Below, piece after piece: positions 16,928 through 26,315 of a stretch of DNA of 64,000 nt. Positions within the stretch are counted from its first letter, which is position 1, and each line of letters opens with the position of its first letter. The stretch comes from JASGMR01 sp963664675. Lineage in GTDB: Bacteria > Thermotogota > Thermotogae > Petrotogales > Kosmotogaceae. The stretch spans positions 1 through 64,000 of the forward strand of contig CAXXLB010000014.1 in NCBI GenBank assembly GCA_963664675.2, in the 5' to 3' direction. Under the pieces are notes generated by a model that was not told the origin of the DNA, did no database searches, and saw only the letters and a list, made by a program, of their open reading frames with translations. Position numbers and translations under genes: made by a program.

Positions 16928-17302
16928 TAAACTCACCTCGTTTTTATATTAACATAAAAATCATCTGTAATAAATGGTTGTAAAGCAGTTTTTGTACGGT
17001 AATTCCGGGATCATATTTTCTGAGTATCTTTAAAAGTTGTTATTTGCAGAATAGCTTTTCTTTGTGGGTTAAATCAACAATAAACTTTAAGACAGATTAA
17101 AAAAACCGTCAACCTTTTCAAATATTCAAATAGATTTTCGTATTCAATTTTTTAAAAGTTTGAAGGAATACCAAATTGTTTTCACCTCATAAAATGAATC
17201 TCCCCTGTTTCTTGTTCGATAGATCGAACGAACTCTGACAGAGGAGATTTTTTCTTTTTATTGATAGTATTTATTCAGATTTATGCATGATCAATTTCTT
17301 TT
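16928..17302 (+). other. Intergenic region; only a long hairpin seen
   Basis: No coding potential is visible on either strand between the oxidoreductase start and the end of the ABC exporter operon. The right part holds the nested hairpin at 17197-17258, described separately. The left part is AT-rich and without clear promoters apart from those expected for the divergent oxidoreductase operon. Confidence 0.5.
17197..17258 (+). terminator. Long nested hairpin followed by T tract
   Basis: The outer arms are AATCTCCCCTGT (from 17197) and ACAGAGGAGATT (to 17249), with one mismatch. They enclose TTC/GAA and a perfect GTTCGAT/ATCGAAC palindrome. T6-C-T5 follows on the plus strand, so it looks like a plus-strand terminator. 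The only nearby gene ends here from the minus strand, on which no T tract follows. It may be an unrecognised RNA's terminator or a protein-binding site. Confidence 0.45.
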
Positions 17303-19174
17303 TTAAACTGTCTTATCACCAATATCTATGAAACCTTCTTCGAACTGGCTTAAATACAACTCCGAATAGAATCCCTTTTTCTCCAGCAACTCTTCGTGTG
17401 TTCCCTGCTCCACTATATCTCCGTGATTCATGACCAGAATTAAATCCGCGTCTCTTATCGTAGATAACCTGTGGGCAATTATGAAGTTGGTTCTGTTTTT
17501 CATTAAATTGTTCATGGCCTTCTGGATTTGAATTTCGGTTCTCGTATCGACAGAACTCGTTGCTTCATCGAGTATCATGATTTTTGGATTGGCCAGGATC
17601 GCCCTCGCGATTGTAATCAATTGTTTTTGGCCCTGAGAAATGTTTGTCAATTCCTCGTTTAGTATCATGTCATAACCTTCCGGAAGCATGTGGACAAATG
17701 AATCTACATGAGCGGCCTTTGCTGCTTTTATGACATCTTCATCCGTTGCGTCCAGTTTCCCGTATTTTATATTATCTTTTATACTTCCGTTATATAGCCA
17801 TGTATCCTGTAAAACCATACCGAAGTTTTCCCTCAGGTCATTTCTTGTGAAATCTTTTATATCGTGACCATCCAGTAATATCGATCCACTGTTGAGATCG
17901 TAATACCTCATCAGAAGCTTGACCATGGTGGTCTTGCCGGCACCTGTCGGTCCAACTATGGCAATATTCTGTCCCTTTCTGATTTTGCATGAAAAGTCGT
18001 TTATTACTATTTTATCCTCTTCATATCCGAAACGAACATTTTTAAATTCGACATTGCCTTCTATGTCTGCTAATTTTACAGGGTTTAATGTATCTGGAAT
18101 CTCTTCTTTTTCTTCTAAAAATTCGAACACTCTTTCGGCCGCGGCCGCAGTTTGCTGGAATACATTGGAAATATTTGCAATTTGAGCTATCGGTTGTGTG
18201 AAAGATCTCATATACTGTATGAATGCCTGAATATCTCCAACTGAAATCATGTTTTTTATTGCCAGCCATCCGCCCATGATACTTATTATTACGTAACCAA
18301 TGTTTCCCACGAATGTCATGATTGGCATCATCATGCCCGATAAAAACTGTGACTTCCACGCGGAACTGTATAATTCCTTGTTGTAGACATTGAACTTTTC
18401 GATGCTTTCTTTTTCTCCGTTAAAAGCTTTTACAACTACGTGACCACCATACATTTCTTCCACGTGTCCGTTGACGTGCCCTAAATAATCCTGTTGTTTT
18501 TTAAAATATCTTTGGGAATATTTGACAACAAAGGAGATTAAACCCACCGAAACCGGCAAAATGAGCATTGCAACGAGTGTTAGCTGCCAACTGATACTGA
18601 ACATCATGATCATTACACCCACAACCGTCGTTAATGATGTGATTATTTGAGTAAGACTCTGATTGAGAGTTCTACTGATTGCATCAACATCGTTTGTAAC
18701 CTTTGAAAGCACTTCCCCCTGATTCGTGTTATCGAAATATTTCAGAGGGAGTTTATTTATTTTTAAAGATATCTCTTTTCTGAATCGATAAGTTACTTTC
18801 ATCGAAATTCCGGACATGATCCATCCCTGAATATAGCTGAAAAGAGAACTGACCAGATACAATCCCAGAAGTAAAATTAAAGTTCTTCCTATTGCAGCAA
18901 AATCTATTCCGCTTCCCGTGCCCTGAACTTTTCTGAGAATACCTTCAAATAATTCAGTCGTAACTCCTCCGAGAATTTTTGGGCCGATTATTGCGAATAC
19001 AGCGCTGGCAGCAGCGAAAATGAATACTATGATAATTTGTATTTTAAAATCTTTCAGATAATTCACGAGTTTTTTTACTGTACCCTTGAAATTTTTTGCC
19101 TTTTCTCCACCACGCATCATGGACGGGCCATGACCGAATCCACCTTGATTGTTTCGTCTGTTTTCCCTACTCAT
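17303..19174 (-). CDS. ABC exporter half-transporter, catalytic-Glu subunit
   Basis: The 623-aa protein has six transmembrane helices (residues about 45-330) fused to an ATPase domain (about 375-610). The domain has Walker A GPTGAGKTTM, Q-loop MVLQDTW, Walker B IMILDEATSSVDT with the catalytic Glu, and an H-loop in IIAHRLST. The signature is the non-canonical ISQGQ. It overlaps its partner gene at 19171 by 4 nt. Together they match the heterodimeric exporters typified by TM287/TM288, which expel drugs or lipids. The operon is headed by a MarR regulator. Confidence 0.92.
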   Translation of the reverse strand: MSRENRRNNQGGFGHGPSMMRGGEKAKNFKGTVKKLVNYLKDFKIQIIIVFIFAAASAVFAIIGPKILGGVTTELFEGILRKVQGTGSGIDFAAIGRTLILLLGLYLVSSLFSYIQGWIMSGISMKVTYRFRKEISLKINKLPLKYFDNTNQGEVLSKVTNDVDAISRTLNQSLTQIITSLTTVVGVMIMMFSISWQLTLVAMLILPVSVGLISFVVKYSQRYFKKQQDYLGHVNGHVEEMYGGHVVVKAFNGEKESIEKFNVYNKELYSSAWKSQFLSGMMMPIMTFVGNIGYVIISIMGGWLAIKNMISVGDIQAFIQYMRSFTQPIAQIANISNVFQQTAAAAERVFEFLEEKEEIPDTLNPVKLADIEGNVEFKNVRFGYEEDKIVINDFSCKIRKGQNIAIVGPTGAGKTTMVKLLMRYYDLNSGSILLDGHDIKDFTRNDLRENFGMVLQDTWLYNGSIKDNIKYGKLDATDEDVIKAAKAAHVDSFVHMLPEGYDMILNEELTNISQGQKQLITIARAILANPKIMILDEATSSVDTRTEIQIQKAMNNLMKNRTNFIIAHRLSTIRDADLILVMNHGDIVEQGTHEELLEKKGFYSELYLSQFEEGFIDIGDKTV

Positions 19175-21390
19175 AGTAATTCCTCTTCGGATAATTGAGA
19201 AGTTGCGATTTCCCTGTATGTTTCACAACTCCTTAACAAGTCTTCATGCTTTCCAATTCCAACGAGTTCGCCTTCCTCCAGCACCAGTATCTGATCGGCA
19301 TTTTTAATACTCGCCACTCTCTGACCGACGATTATTTTCGTACCGTCGCCCGCTTCTTTTTTTAATTTACGTCTCAGAGCGGCATCTGTTTTGAAATCAA
19401 GGGCAGAAAAACTATCATCGAAAAGATATATGCTCGGTCTTTTCAGAATTGCTCTGGCTATTGAAAGCCTCTGTTTCTGACCACCTGAAACATTTGTGCC
19501 TCCCTGGGAAATCTGCGTTTCATAACCTTTGGGACTTTTATCGATAAACTCGGTTGCCTGAGCAATTTCTGCAGCTTTTTCGATTTCTTCCTGGGTTGCG
19601 TTTTCATTCGCATATTTAAGATTTGATTCTATCGTTCCGCTGAACAGAATTCCCTTTTGAGGTACATATCCTATTCTTTTCCGCAGATCGTGTTGAGCGA
19701 CATCCCTCACATCTATTCCATCGATTAAAACCTGACCTTTGCAAGTGTCATAAAATCGGGGAATCATATTTATCAGCGTGGATTTACCGGATCCGGTCGA
19801 TCCTATTATTGCCGTAGTCTGTCCAGGGATGGCTTTGAAACTTATGTTTTTCAGTATATTTTCTTCGGCTCCCGGAAATTTGTAACAGACATTTTTGAAT
19901 TCGATTTCGCCTCTGGCATCTTTATCAAATTTCTTCGGATTCTTTGGATCCTTTATTTGAGGGTCAACCGCAAGAACTTCGGCTATACGCCCAGCGGAAA
20001 CAGAAGCTCTCGGTATCATTATGAACATGATGGTCATCATGAGGAATGAGAATATTATCTGCATGGCATATTGTATGAATGCCATCATGTCCCCGACCTG
20101 CATACTTGAATCAGCGATCTGGTGGGCTCCGTTCCAGACTATCAGTAAAGTGATTCCATTCATGACGAACATCATGATTGGCATCATGGATACCATTACA
20201 CGATTTATGAAAAGATTGGTTTTTGTCACGTCTTTGTTGGCTTCATCGAATCTGTTTTCTTCAAATTTCTGAGTGTTAAAAGCTCTTACTACCATCAAAC
20301 CCGATAAGTTTTCCCTGGTGACAAGATTCAGCCTGTCAATCAGCTTTTGTATTCGCCTGAATTTTGGAAGCGCTATGGCAAAAACAACTCCCACAAGACC
20401 CAGCAGAATGATAACCGCAAGGGCTATTATCCAGGACATTGAAGCGCTTTTCTCGAGGGCTCTTAAGACTCCTCCAACACCTAGAATCGGAGCATAGAAG
20501 ACCATTCTTATTATCATTACAACGACCAGCATGACCTGTGTTACGTCGTTTGTCGTTCTGGTAATGAGAGAGGCCGTTGAGAATTCCGCGAATTCGGAAT
20601 TCGAAAAATTTTCCACCTTGGAAAATATATCTTTTCTGATGTCTCTTGCAGAGCCTGCAGCTGCCTTTGCAGCTAAGAATCCGACCATTACCGTTGAGGC
20701 CGCGGCCAAAAGAGTTACCAGTATCATCAGTAATCCGGTTTTTATTATATAATCCGTTTCAATTTTTGCCGTATCTATGCCGATTGTTTCCAGCTCATCT
20801 TTCACCGCCACTACGGCGCTCTGATTGATCATGCTGTTTCCAAGAACGGCGATCGTATCATCTATGTAAGACAGCATATTCAATCTTTGTGCTTCAGGCA
20901 TCAGTCTGAGAAAAACGAAAGGATCGACATTTGCAGGGAGGGTCATTCCCCCGGACATTCCACTTTCTTCCGGAGTTTTTCCGCTTTTAATTTCCGAATA
21001 AACCATGAAGGCTTTTCCTAGTATCAGATTAATTTCATCGAAATTTTCTATTTCGGTGTCCTTCAAAACGTAAACCGGCTCATTTTCAACGACAGGGTAT
21101 TTTTCCAGATATGTGTCATAATCCTCCGAATTTTTGTCTATGAGGGAATAATACTGAAGGACTTCTTCTTTGTCATCCGTGCTCATAAAGAGCGTGATAT
21201 CATCCATTGTGCTTTTTCTTATCACCTTTGAAATGGCGTTCTCGATTCCTCCCTGTTGTATCCCGGTATTTACGATTTTGGACATATAATCAGGGAGAGC
21301 AAGTTCGCTGATAGCCTGGACGAAAAGCAGTCCCACGGCTAAAATAACCAACCATAGATATGGTTTCATATACTTTATCAGTTTGAACAT
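19171..21390 (-). CDS. ABC exporter half-transporter, degenerate-site subunit
   Basis: The 739-aa partner has a roughly 180-residue insertion between the first and second transmembrane helices (residues about 35-220), predicted outside the membrane. Its ATPase domain has Walker A GSTGSGKST, canonical signature VSGGQKQRLS, and Walker B IYLFDDSFSALD, where Asp replaces the catalytic Glu. The H-loop His is also changed (VGQRVAS). This complements the partner subunit: one composite site is competent and the other degenerate. The start overlaps the end of the MarR gene by 13 nt. Confidence 0.92.
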   Translation of the reverse strand: MFKLIKYMKPYLWLVILAVGLLFVQAISELALPDYMSKIVNTGIQQGGIENAISKVIRKSTMDDITLFMSTDDKEEVLQYYSLIDKNSEDYDTYLEKYPVVENEPVYVLKDTEIENFDEINLILGKAFMVYSEIKSGKTPEESGMSGGMTLPANVDPFVFLRLMPEAQRLNMLSYIDDTIAVLGNSMINQSAVVAVKDELETIGIDTAKIETDYIIKTGLLMILVTLLAAASTVMVGFLAAKAAAGSARDIRKDIFSKVENFSNSEFAEFSTASLITRTTNDVTQVMLVVVMIIRMVFYAPILGVGGVLRALEKSASMSWIIALAVIILLGLVGVVFAIALPKFRRIQKLIDRLNLVTRENLSGLMVVRAFNTQKFEENRFDEANKDVTKTNLFINRVMVSMMPIMMFVMNGITLLIVWNGAHQIADSSMQVGDMMAFIQYAMQIIFSFLMMTIMFIMIPRASVSAGRIAEVLAVDPQIKDPKNPKKFDKDARGEIEFKNVCYKFPGAEENILKNISFKAIPGQTTAIIGSTGSGKSTLINMIPRFYDTCKGQVLIDGIDVRDVAQHDLRKRIGYVPQKGILFSGTIESNLKYANENATQEEIEKAAEIAQATEFIDKSPKGYETQISQGGTNVSGGQKQRLSIARAILKRPSIYLFDDSFSALDFKTDAALRRKLKKEAGDGTKIIVGQRVASIKNADQILVLEEGELVGIGKHEDLLRSCETYREIATSQLSEEELL

Positions 21391-21845
21391 TTCGTTTCTC
21401 CTTTACTTTCCATGTTTTTTAAGAGTATAGTATGAAATTTTTCCAGAGCATTCAGGATCATTTGCAAATCATCATCGGATCCTTCGCTCATTATCTTACC
21501 GATTTTGTTCTCGATTTTTTTGAAATAATTCTTTGCCAGATTCTTGTGATCTTCGCTTAGGCTTATGATCACAACTCTTCTGTCACTTTCACTTCTTTTC
21601 CTTTGAACAATTTTGTTCTTCACCAATCTGTCTACAATTCCCGAAACAGTGCTGTTGGAAAGATCAAGTTTTTTACTCAAGTCGCTCACTCTCATATCCC
21701 CATTGTGCGCTAAACATCTGATCAACATTCCCTGAGATTCCGTGAGATTAACTTTTTTAAACTCATTTTCAACACCGTGTTTGATGAGAAACATGATTTT
21801 CTTTAGTCTGTTGACTATTAGTATTCCCGTTTCATTTTTATCCAA
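21378..21845 (-). CDS. MarR-family regulator of the ABC exporter operon
   Basis: The 155-aa winged-helix protein has a recognition helix in DLSKKLDLSNSTVSGIVDRLV and a basic wing RKRSESDRRVVIISLS. The start is TTG at 21845 after GAGGTGAA. It is the first gene of an operon with two ABC half-transporter genes, a layout seen for multidrug exporters induced by their substrates. The palindrome at 21874-21901 is its likely operator. Confidence 0.9.
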   Translation of the reverse strand: MDKNETGILIVNRLKKIMFLIKHGVENEFKKVNLTESQGMLIRCLAHNGDMRVSDLSKKLDLSNSTVSGIVDRLVKNKIVQRKRSESDRRVVIISLSEDHKNLAKNYFKKIENKIGKIMSEGSDDDLQMILNALEKFHTILLKNMESKGETKCSN

Positions 21846-21860
21846 GTAAATTCACCTCGA

Positions 21861-21901
21861 TATTATTCCCTGTGCTAAATGTTCGTCAACGAATATTTAG
21901 C
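21861..21901 (-). promoter_or_regulatory. Promoter and MarR operator
   Basis: On the minus strand TTGACG (21889-21884) and ATAATA (21866-21861) are 17 nt apart. An inverted repeat overlaps the -35 box: GCTAAATGTTCG (21874-21885) and CGAATATTTAGC (21890-21901), 11 of 12 positions complementary with a 4-nt spacer. Confidence 0.7.
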
Positions 21902-21960
21902 ATACGAAATATATTCTACTACTAAAATAAAAGTTTGTAAATACAGAAAACTTTGAATAA

Positions 21961-21993
21961 AGAGAATTCAATTATAAATATATTGAATTCTCT
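21961..21993 (-). terminator. Probable terminator of the aldo/keto reductase gene
   Basis: AGAGAATTCAAT (21961-21972) and ATTGAATTCTCT (21982-21993) form a perfect 12-bp stem with a 9-nt loop. It lies about 80 nt after the minus-strand stop at 22075. The following T tract is poor, so it could also act as an mRNA-stabilising hairpin. Confidence 0.45.
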
Positions 21994-22074
21994 CAAATCT
22001 TTTCATAATTTTAATTTTTGAAAAAACGATTCATTTTTGTTTTCTTTATATAACGAAGAATTCTTAAATAAGCT

Positions 22075-22896
22075 TTATAGGTGAAATTCGTTTAATTTTT
22101 CAATATCTTCCGGTTTCAGTTTCAGATCGGCGGCTCTAAGATTTTCTTTCAGGTGGTCCGGTGAGGACGCTTTTGGAATCACTATCACTCTTTCTTTTGA
22201 GAGCAGCCAGGCCAGCATGATCTGATATATTGTGCACTCATATTTTTCAGCCATTTCATTTAAAATATTTTCAACTGAAAGTAAGTTTCCTCTTCTCAGT
22301 GGTGAATAAGCGGTCAGGTTCACGTCATTTTCAAGACAAAACGGCAGCAATTCCCTTTCCGGATTTCTATCGACCATATTGTACAGGACCTGATTGAATG
22401 AAATGGGTTCAGGCGAAATATGGATCGCTTCTTTCAGCAGTGCTTTGTCGAAATTTGAGACACCCATATGTTTAATGAATCCTTCTCTTTTTAATCCAGT
22501 CATAGCATTCAGAGACTCCTTCAACGGTATGTCCGGGTTTGGCCAGTGAATAAGATACAGATCCAGATAATCGATTTTCAGTCTCTTCAGACTTCTTTTC
22601 AATGCCTTTTCCAGTTCTTCTTTATTTAAATGATTTGGCCATACTTTAGAAACGATGAAAAGTTCCTCTCTGGGAAATATTTTGATGGCCTCGGCCACTA
22701 ACTCTTCAGTGTGTCCGCCTCCATAATATTCCGCGGTGTCAATATGTCTGTATCCCATATCTAAAGCTATTTCCATATTAATTATAAATTCACTGTCCCT
22801 GGAATAATCGGGTGCCGATTCTCCACCTATTCCCCAGGTTCCGAGCCCCAGTGCGGGGACCTTTTCCTCTGTTTTTCCGATTTTTCTGTACAACAT
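22075..22896 (-). CDS. Aldo/keto reductase
   Basis: The 273-aa monomeric NADP-dependent oxidoreductase has the complete catalytic tetrad: Asp53 (RHIDTAEYY), Tyr58, Lys84 (IVSKVWP) and His117 (LYLIHWPNP). The C-terminal VIPKASSPDHLKEN is the cofactor-binding loop. The start follows AGGAGGTG. The substrate is unknown; family members reduce aldehydes, keto sugars and 2,5-diketogluconate. It stands alone between a MarR operon and the Lon-like gene. Confidence 0.92.
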   Translation of the reverse strand: MLYRKIGKTEEKVPALGLGTWGIGGESAPDYSRDSEFIINMEIALDMGYRHIDTAEYYGGGHTEELVAEAIKIFPREELFIVSKVWPNHLNKEELEKALKRSLKRLKIDYLDLYLIHWPNPDIPLKESLNAMTGLKREGFIKHMGVSNFDKALLKEAIHISPEPISFNQVLYNMVDRNPERELLPFCLENDVNLTAYSPLRRGNLLSVENILNEMAEKYECTIYQIMLAWLLSKERVIVIPKASSPDHLKENLRAADLKLKPEDIEKLNEFHL

Positions 22897-23224
22897 TTTT
22901 TCACCTCCTGATCGATAGTGAATAACCGATCGAAATGTACTATTATTATAATATAAATGGAAAAAGCGAATAAAAATTATTGCTTTTAGTGGTTTTTACA
23001 TTATGTACAATGTATAAAATAACCTTTAAAAGTTCAAAAATGAGTTACGTGGATAACATTCAAGTGTTTTAAACGTGCTTTATTAATTTTTTGATTTTGA
23101 TAAAAAATAGTATTATAGAAATGAAATACTTTGAATACATAAATAATATTGCTAATAAAAAGGATAAAAACCAAACGGTTGCTTAATAGATTATTTTTTC
23201 TGTTGAAAAAGGAGGTCATCAATC

Positions 23225-25579
23225 ATGAAAGAATTGAAATCGAAGGATCTGAAAATTTCAATCAGACTTCCAAAAAATATAAAAACCTCTGAATGTATTC
23301 AGGAACTATCGGTTTTTATAGGTCAGGATGAAGCAATAAAATCACTTGAAAGAGGCCTTGAAATAAACACGAAAGGATACAATATTTTTGTATCGGGGTT
23401 AACCGACACGGGAAGAAGGACATTTGTAAAAAGATTTCTGGCAGAAAAATCTCTTCTGAAGAATGTCCCCGAAGATTGGGTATATGTGAACAATTTTGAA
23501 AATTATAGGAATCCGAATGTTATAAAATTGAAAGCGGGTTTAGGAAAACTTCTTAAGAAGAAGTTAAAAGAATCAAGGGAAATAATCGTTAAATCAATAA
23601 TCGCTGTTTTTCAAAGTGAAGATTATCAAAAGCGCATATCGGAGTTACAAAAGAAAAAAAACGAAGAAAAATCAAAGTATTTGAAAGAAATGATAGACAA
23701 AGCCAGAAAACTTGATTATGATGTGAAAATCACTCAGGCAGGTGTTTCATCTTCTCCGATATATAAAGGGAAAACGTTGACTAAAGAGGTGTATGAAACT
23801 CTTCCGGAAGATATAAAAAAAGAACTGGATAAAAAGGGCGAAAAAGTAGTCGATCTTATTAACAAATACATATTGAAATTGAGCTCGATAGATAGGGATT
23901 CAATCCAGATGATAAATGATTTGAACAGAGATGTTGCAAAGTTTTCTATCAGGGGGCATATAAAGGAGCTGAAAGAATATTTTTCTGATAATAAAGAAAT
24001 TCAGAATTATCTTGAAAGAATGAATGAGGATATACTGGATAATTTGAATGTTTTTTTCAGCAATGAACTCAGTCCGGATAAAAATTTTTCTCAGAAGTAT
24101 TCGGTAAATCTTTTTGTCGATAATTCATCACTGGAGGGATGTCCGGTTATAGAAGAATTGAATGTGAATTATTCAAATTTATTTGGAAGAATCGAATATG
24201 AAAGTAAAATGGGTACACTGGAAACTGATTATAGGATGATAAGAGCAGGTGCATTTCACAGAGCAAACGGAGGATATTTGATTTTAGATGCCAGAACGGT
24301 ATTGAGCGAACCCTATGTTTGGGAAAAACTGAAGCAGGTTTTGAGTTCTTCCCTTCAAACAATTGAGAACCTTCAGTACAGGATAGGGTTGGTTTCAACG
24401 GTGAGTCTGAAACCCGAACCGGTTCCATTGAATACAAAGGTGATAATAATTGGCGAACCATGGATTTATAACAGGTTGAGTTTGCTTGATCCGGATTTTC
24501 ACAAGTTATTTAAAATAAAGGCGGAATTTGACTGGGAGATGGATTTTAATCCGGAAAACGCAATGAATATTTGCCGCTTTATTTGCAGTACAGTGAAAGA
24601 AAATAAATTGCTTCACTTCGATAGAGAAGCTTTGAAAGAGACGATAAAAAAGGCAATTTTTATGGCTGGAAACAGGAGAAAGATTTCGACGAAATTTGGT
24701 AAATTGAAACAACTCATTATTGAAAGCTCCGCGGAAGCGAATGAATCTTCTCCTTTGGTGAAAGCCATACATGTTAAAAAAGCGTGGAATGGAATAAAAA
24801 TGAGAGCTTCTCTCTATAAAGAAAAGATGGAAAATGCGATTTATGATAACACAATATATATAGATACCGAAGGTGAGAAGATAGGGGAAATAAATGGCCT
24901 GACTGTTTTAGAAAACGAAGATATCGCTTTTGGCAATCCCGTAAAAATAATAGCCAAGGTATCTTCCGGGTCAAAAGGGTTTATTGATATCCAAAAAGAA
25001 ACCGGTCTTGGGGGGAAAATACATCACAAAGCTTCTATGACTATTCAGGGGTATTTAAATTCTAATTTTGGCAGAGATTTTCCAATAGATATCAATGCTT
25101 TCATAAGTTTTGAACAGGTGTACGGAAAGATCGAAGGTGACAGCGCCTCGGTTGCCGAATTAGTGGCCCTCCTGTCTTCAATTTCCGAAATACCTTTAAA
25201 ACAAAGTATTGCTGTCACCGGTTCAATAAATCAAAGTGGGCTTGTTCAGCCAGTTGGAGGAATTCCATTTAAAATTGAAGGCTTTTATAACATATGTAAA
25301 AAAAGAGGATTGGATGGGTCGCATGGAGTGATAATACCGTTTTCTAATATTAATAATCTTGTTCTGCCGGATGAAATTATTAATGATATCTCCAAATCCA
25401 GATTTCATATTTGGACAATTGAAAATGTTGATGAGGCGATAGAAATTTTGACGGGTAAAAAAGCCGGAAAAAGAATCAATTCAGGAAAATTTGAAAAAAA
25501 CAGCTTTAATGAAAGAGTGAAAAGCAAACTGGAAAATTTTTATAATATACTTAAAAAAGACGATAAAGAAAAACATTGA
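23225..25579 (+). CDS. Lon-like ATP-dependent protease (AAA_32/Lon_C family)
   Basis: The 784-aa protein has an N-terminal ATPase region with an altered P-loop (GLTDTGRRTF, Arg in place of the usual Lys), as is common in this Lon-related family. A charged coiled-coil insertion follows at about residues 110-250, then the Walker B/sensor region (GGYLILDAR) and a C-terminal Lon protease domain. The catalytic dyad is visible as Ser640 in EGDSASVAEL and Lys683 in GGIPFKIEG, 43 residues apart as in Lon. It probably degrades damaged proteins in the cytoplasm. The start ATG follows AAAGGAGGT. Confidence 0.92.
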   Translation: MKELKSKDLKISIRLPKNIKTSECIQELSVFIGQDEAIKSLERGLEINTKGYNIFVSGLTDTGRRTFVKRFLAEKSLLKNVPEDWVYVNNFENYRNPNVIKLKAGLGKLLKKKLKESREIIVKSIIAVFQSEDYQKRISELQKKKNEEKSKYLKEMIDKARKLDYDVKITQAGVSSSPIYKGKTLTKEVYETLPEDIKKELDKKGEKVVDLINKYILKLSSIDRDSIQMINDLNRDVAKFSIRGHIKELKEYFSDNKEIQNYLERMNEDILDNLNVFFSNELSPDKNFSQKYSVNLFVDNSSLEGCPVIEELNVNYSNLFGRIEYESKMGTLETDYRMIRAGAFHRANGGYLILDARTVLSEPYVWEKLKQVLSSSLQTIENLQYRIGLVSTVSLKPEPVPLNTKVIIIGEPWIYNRLSLLDPDFHKLFKIKAEFDWEMDFNPENAMNICRFICSTVKENKLLHFDREALKETIKKAIFMAGNRRKISTKFGKLKQLIIESSAEANESSPLVKAIHVKKAWNGIKMRASLYKEKMENAIYDNTIYIDTEGEKIGEINGLTVLENEDIAFGNPVKIIAKVSSGSKGFIDIQKETGLGGKIHHKASMTIQGYLNSNFGRDFPIDINAFISFEQVYGKIEGDSASVAELVALLSSISEIPLKQSIAVTGSINQSGLVQPVGGIPFKIEGFYNICKKRGLDGSHGVIIPFSNINNLVLPDEIINDISKSRFHIWTIENVDEAIEILTGKKAGKRINSGKFEKNSFNERVKSKLENFYNILKKDDKEKH

Positions 25580-25637
25580 TATTATCAAAATAATCTTCTT
25601 ATATAATAAACCAAAAATTTTTGTGAAGGTGATTAAA

Positions 25638-26117
25638 ATGAAAACTCTCATTGTTTATGATTCGTATTTTGGAAATACCGAAAAGATAGCCAAAGAGATA
25701 TTCAATACGATTCCGGAGAAGAAAGATACAGTTATTGTGAAAGTCGACGGAGTGGATAAAACAGATATAGAATCTTTCGATCTGTTGATTGTAGGATCTC
25801 CCACAAGAGCATTCAAAATGACGAAGAAGATTTCCGATTTTTTAAAATCTTTAGATGAAAAAAAATTGAGAAACAAGAAAATCGCTCTTTTCGATACTAG
25901 AATGAATGTTGAAAAGATGGACTCTAAATTTTTAAAATTCATGTCAAAACGTTTTGGATTTGCGGTCGATTCTATGACAAAAAAAATTGAGAAAAAGGCA
26001 AAAAATGCGATCTTTGAAGAAAAATGGTTTTATGTAAAGGATTCCGAAGGCCCTTTGTTAGAGACTGAACTGGAAAATGCAAGAGAATGGGTGGAAAAAA
26101 TACTTAAAAAATTTTGA
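25638..26117 (+). CDS. Flavodoxin-like protein
   Basis: The 159-aa FMN-binding protein begins with the phosphate loop MKTLIVYDSYFGNTEKIA and has LLIVGSPTRAFKM in the second flavin-contact loop. It is expected to carry electrons between ferredoxin-type enzymes or serve as a protoporphyrinogen oxidase-like flavodoxin. ATG 25638 is preferred over the in-frame GTG 25623, because GAAGGTGAT just upstream is the ribosome-binding site. It follows the protease gene by about 58 nt. Confidence 0.88.
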   Translation: MKTLIVYDSYFGNTEKIAKEIFNTIPEKKDTVIVKVDGVDKTDIESFDLLIVGSPTRAFKMTKKISDFLKSLDEKKLRNKKIALFDTRMNVEKMDSKFLKFMSKRFGFAVDSMTKKIEKKAKNAIFEEKWFYVKDSEGPLLETELENAREWVEKILKKF

Positions 26118-26315
26118 TTAATATCCCAGTGAATAAGTTTTAAATTACAAGAAGCAACTTTATATTGAATTTTTTGAATTATGTAATTTTTTCAATGTGG
26201 AAAATTATCTATACTGTGATCATAGTAAAGAGCTGGATAATTTTTCGTAAGTTAATTATTGTATAATTTAATATAGCATTATAATATCGTTGCCCGATTT
26301 GTGGAGGATGAATTT

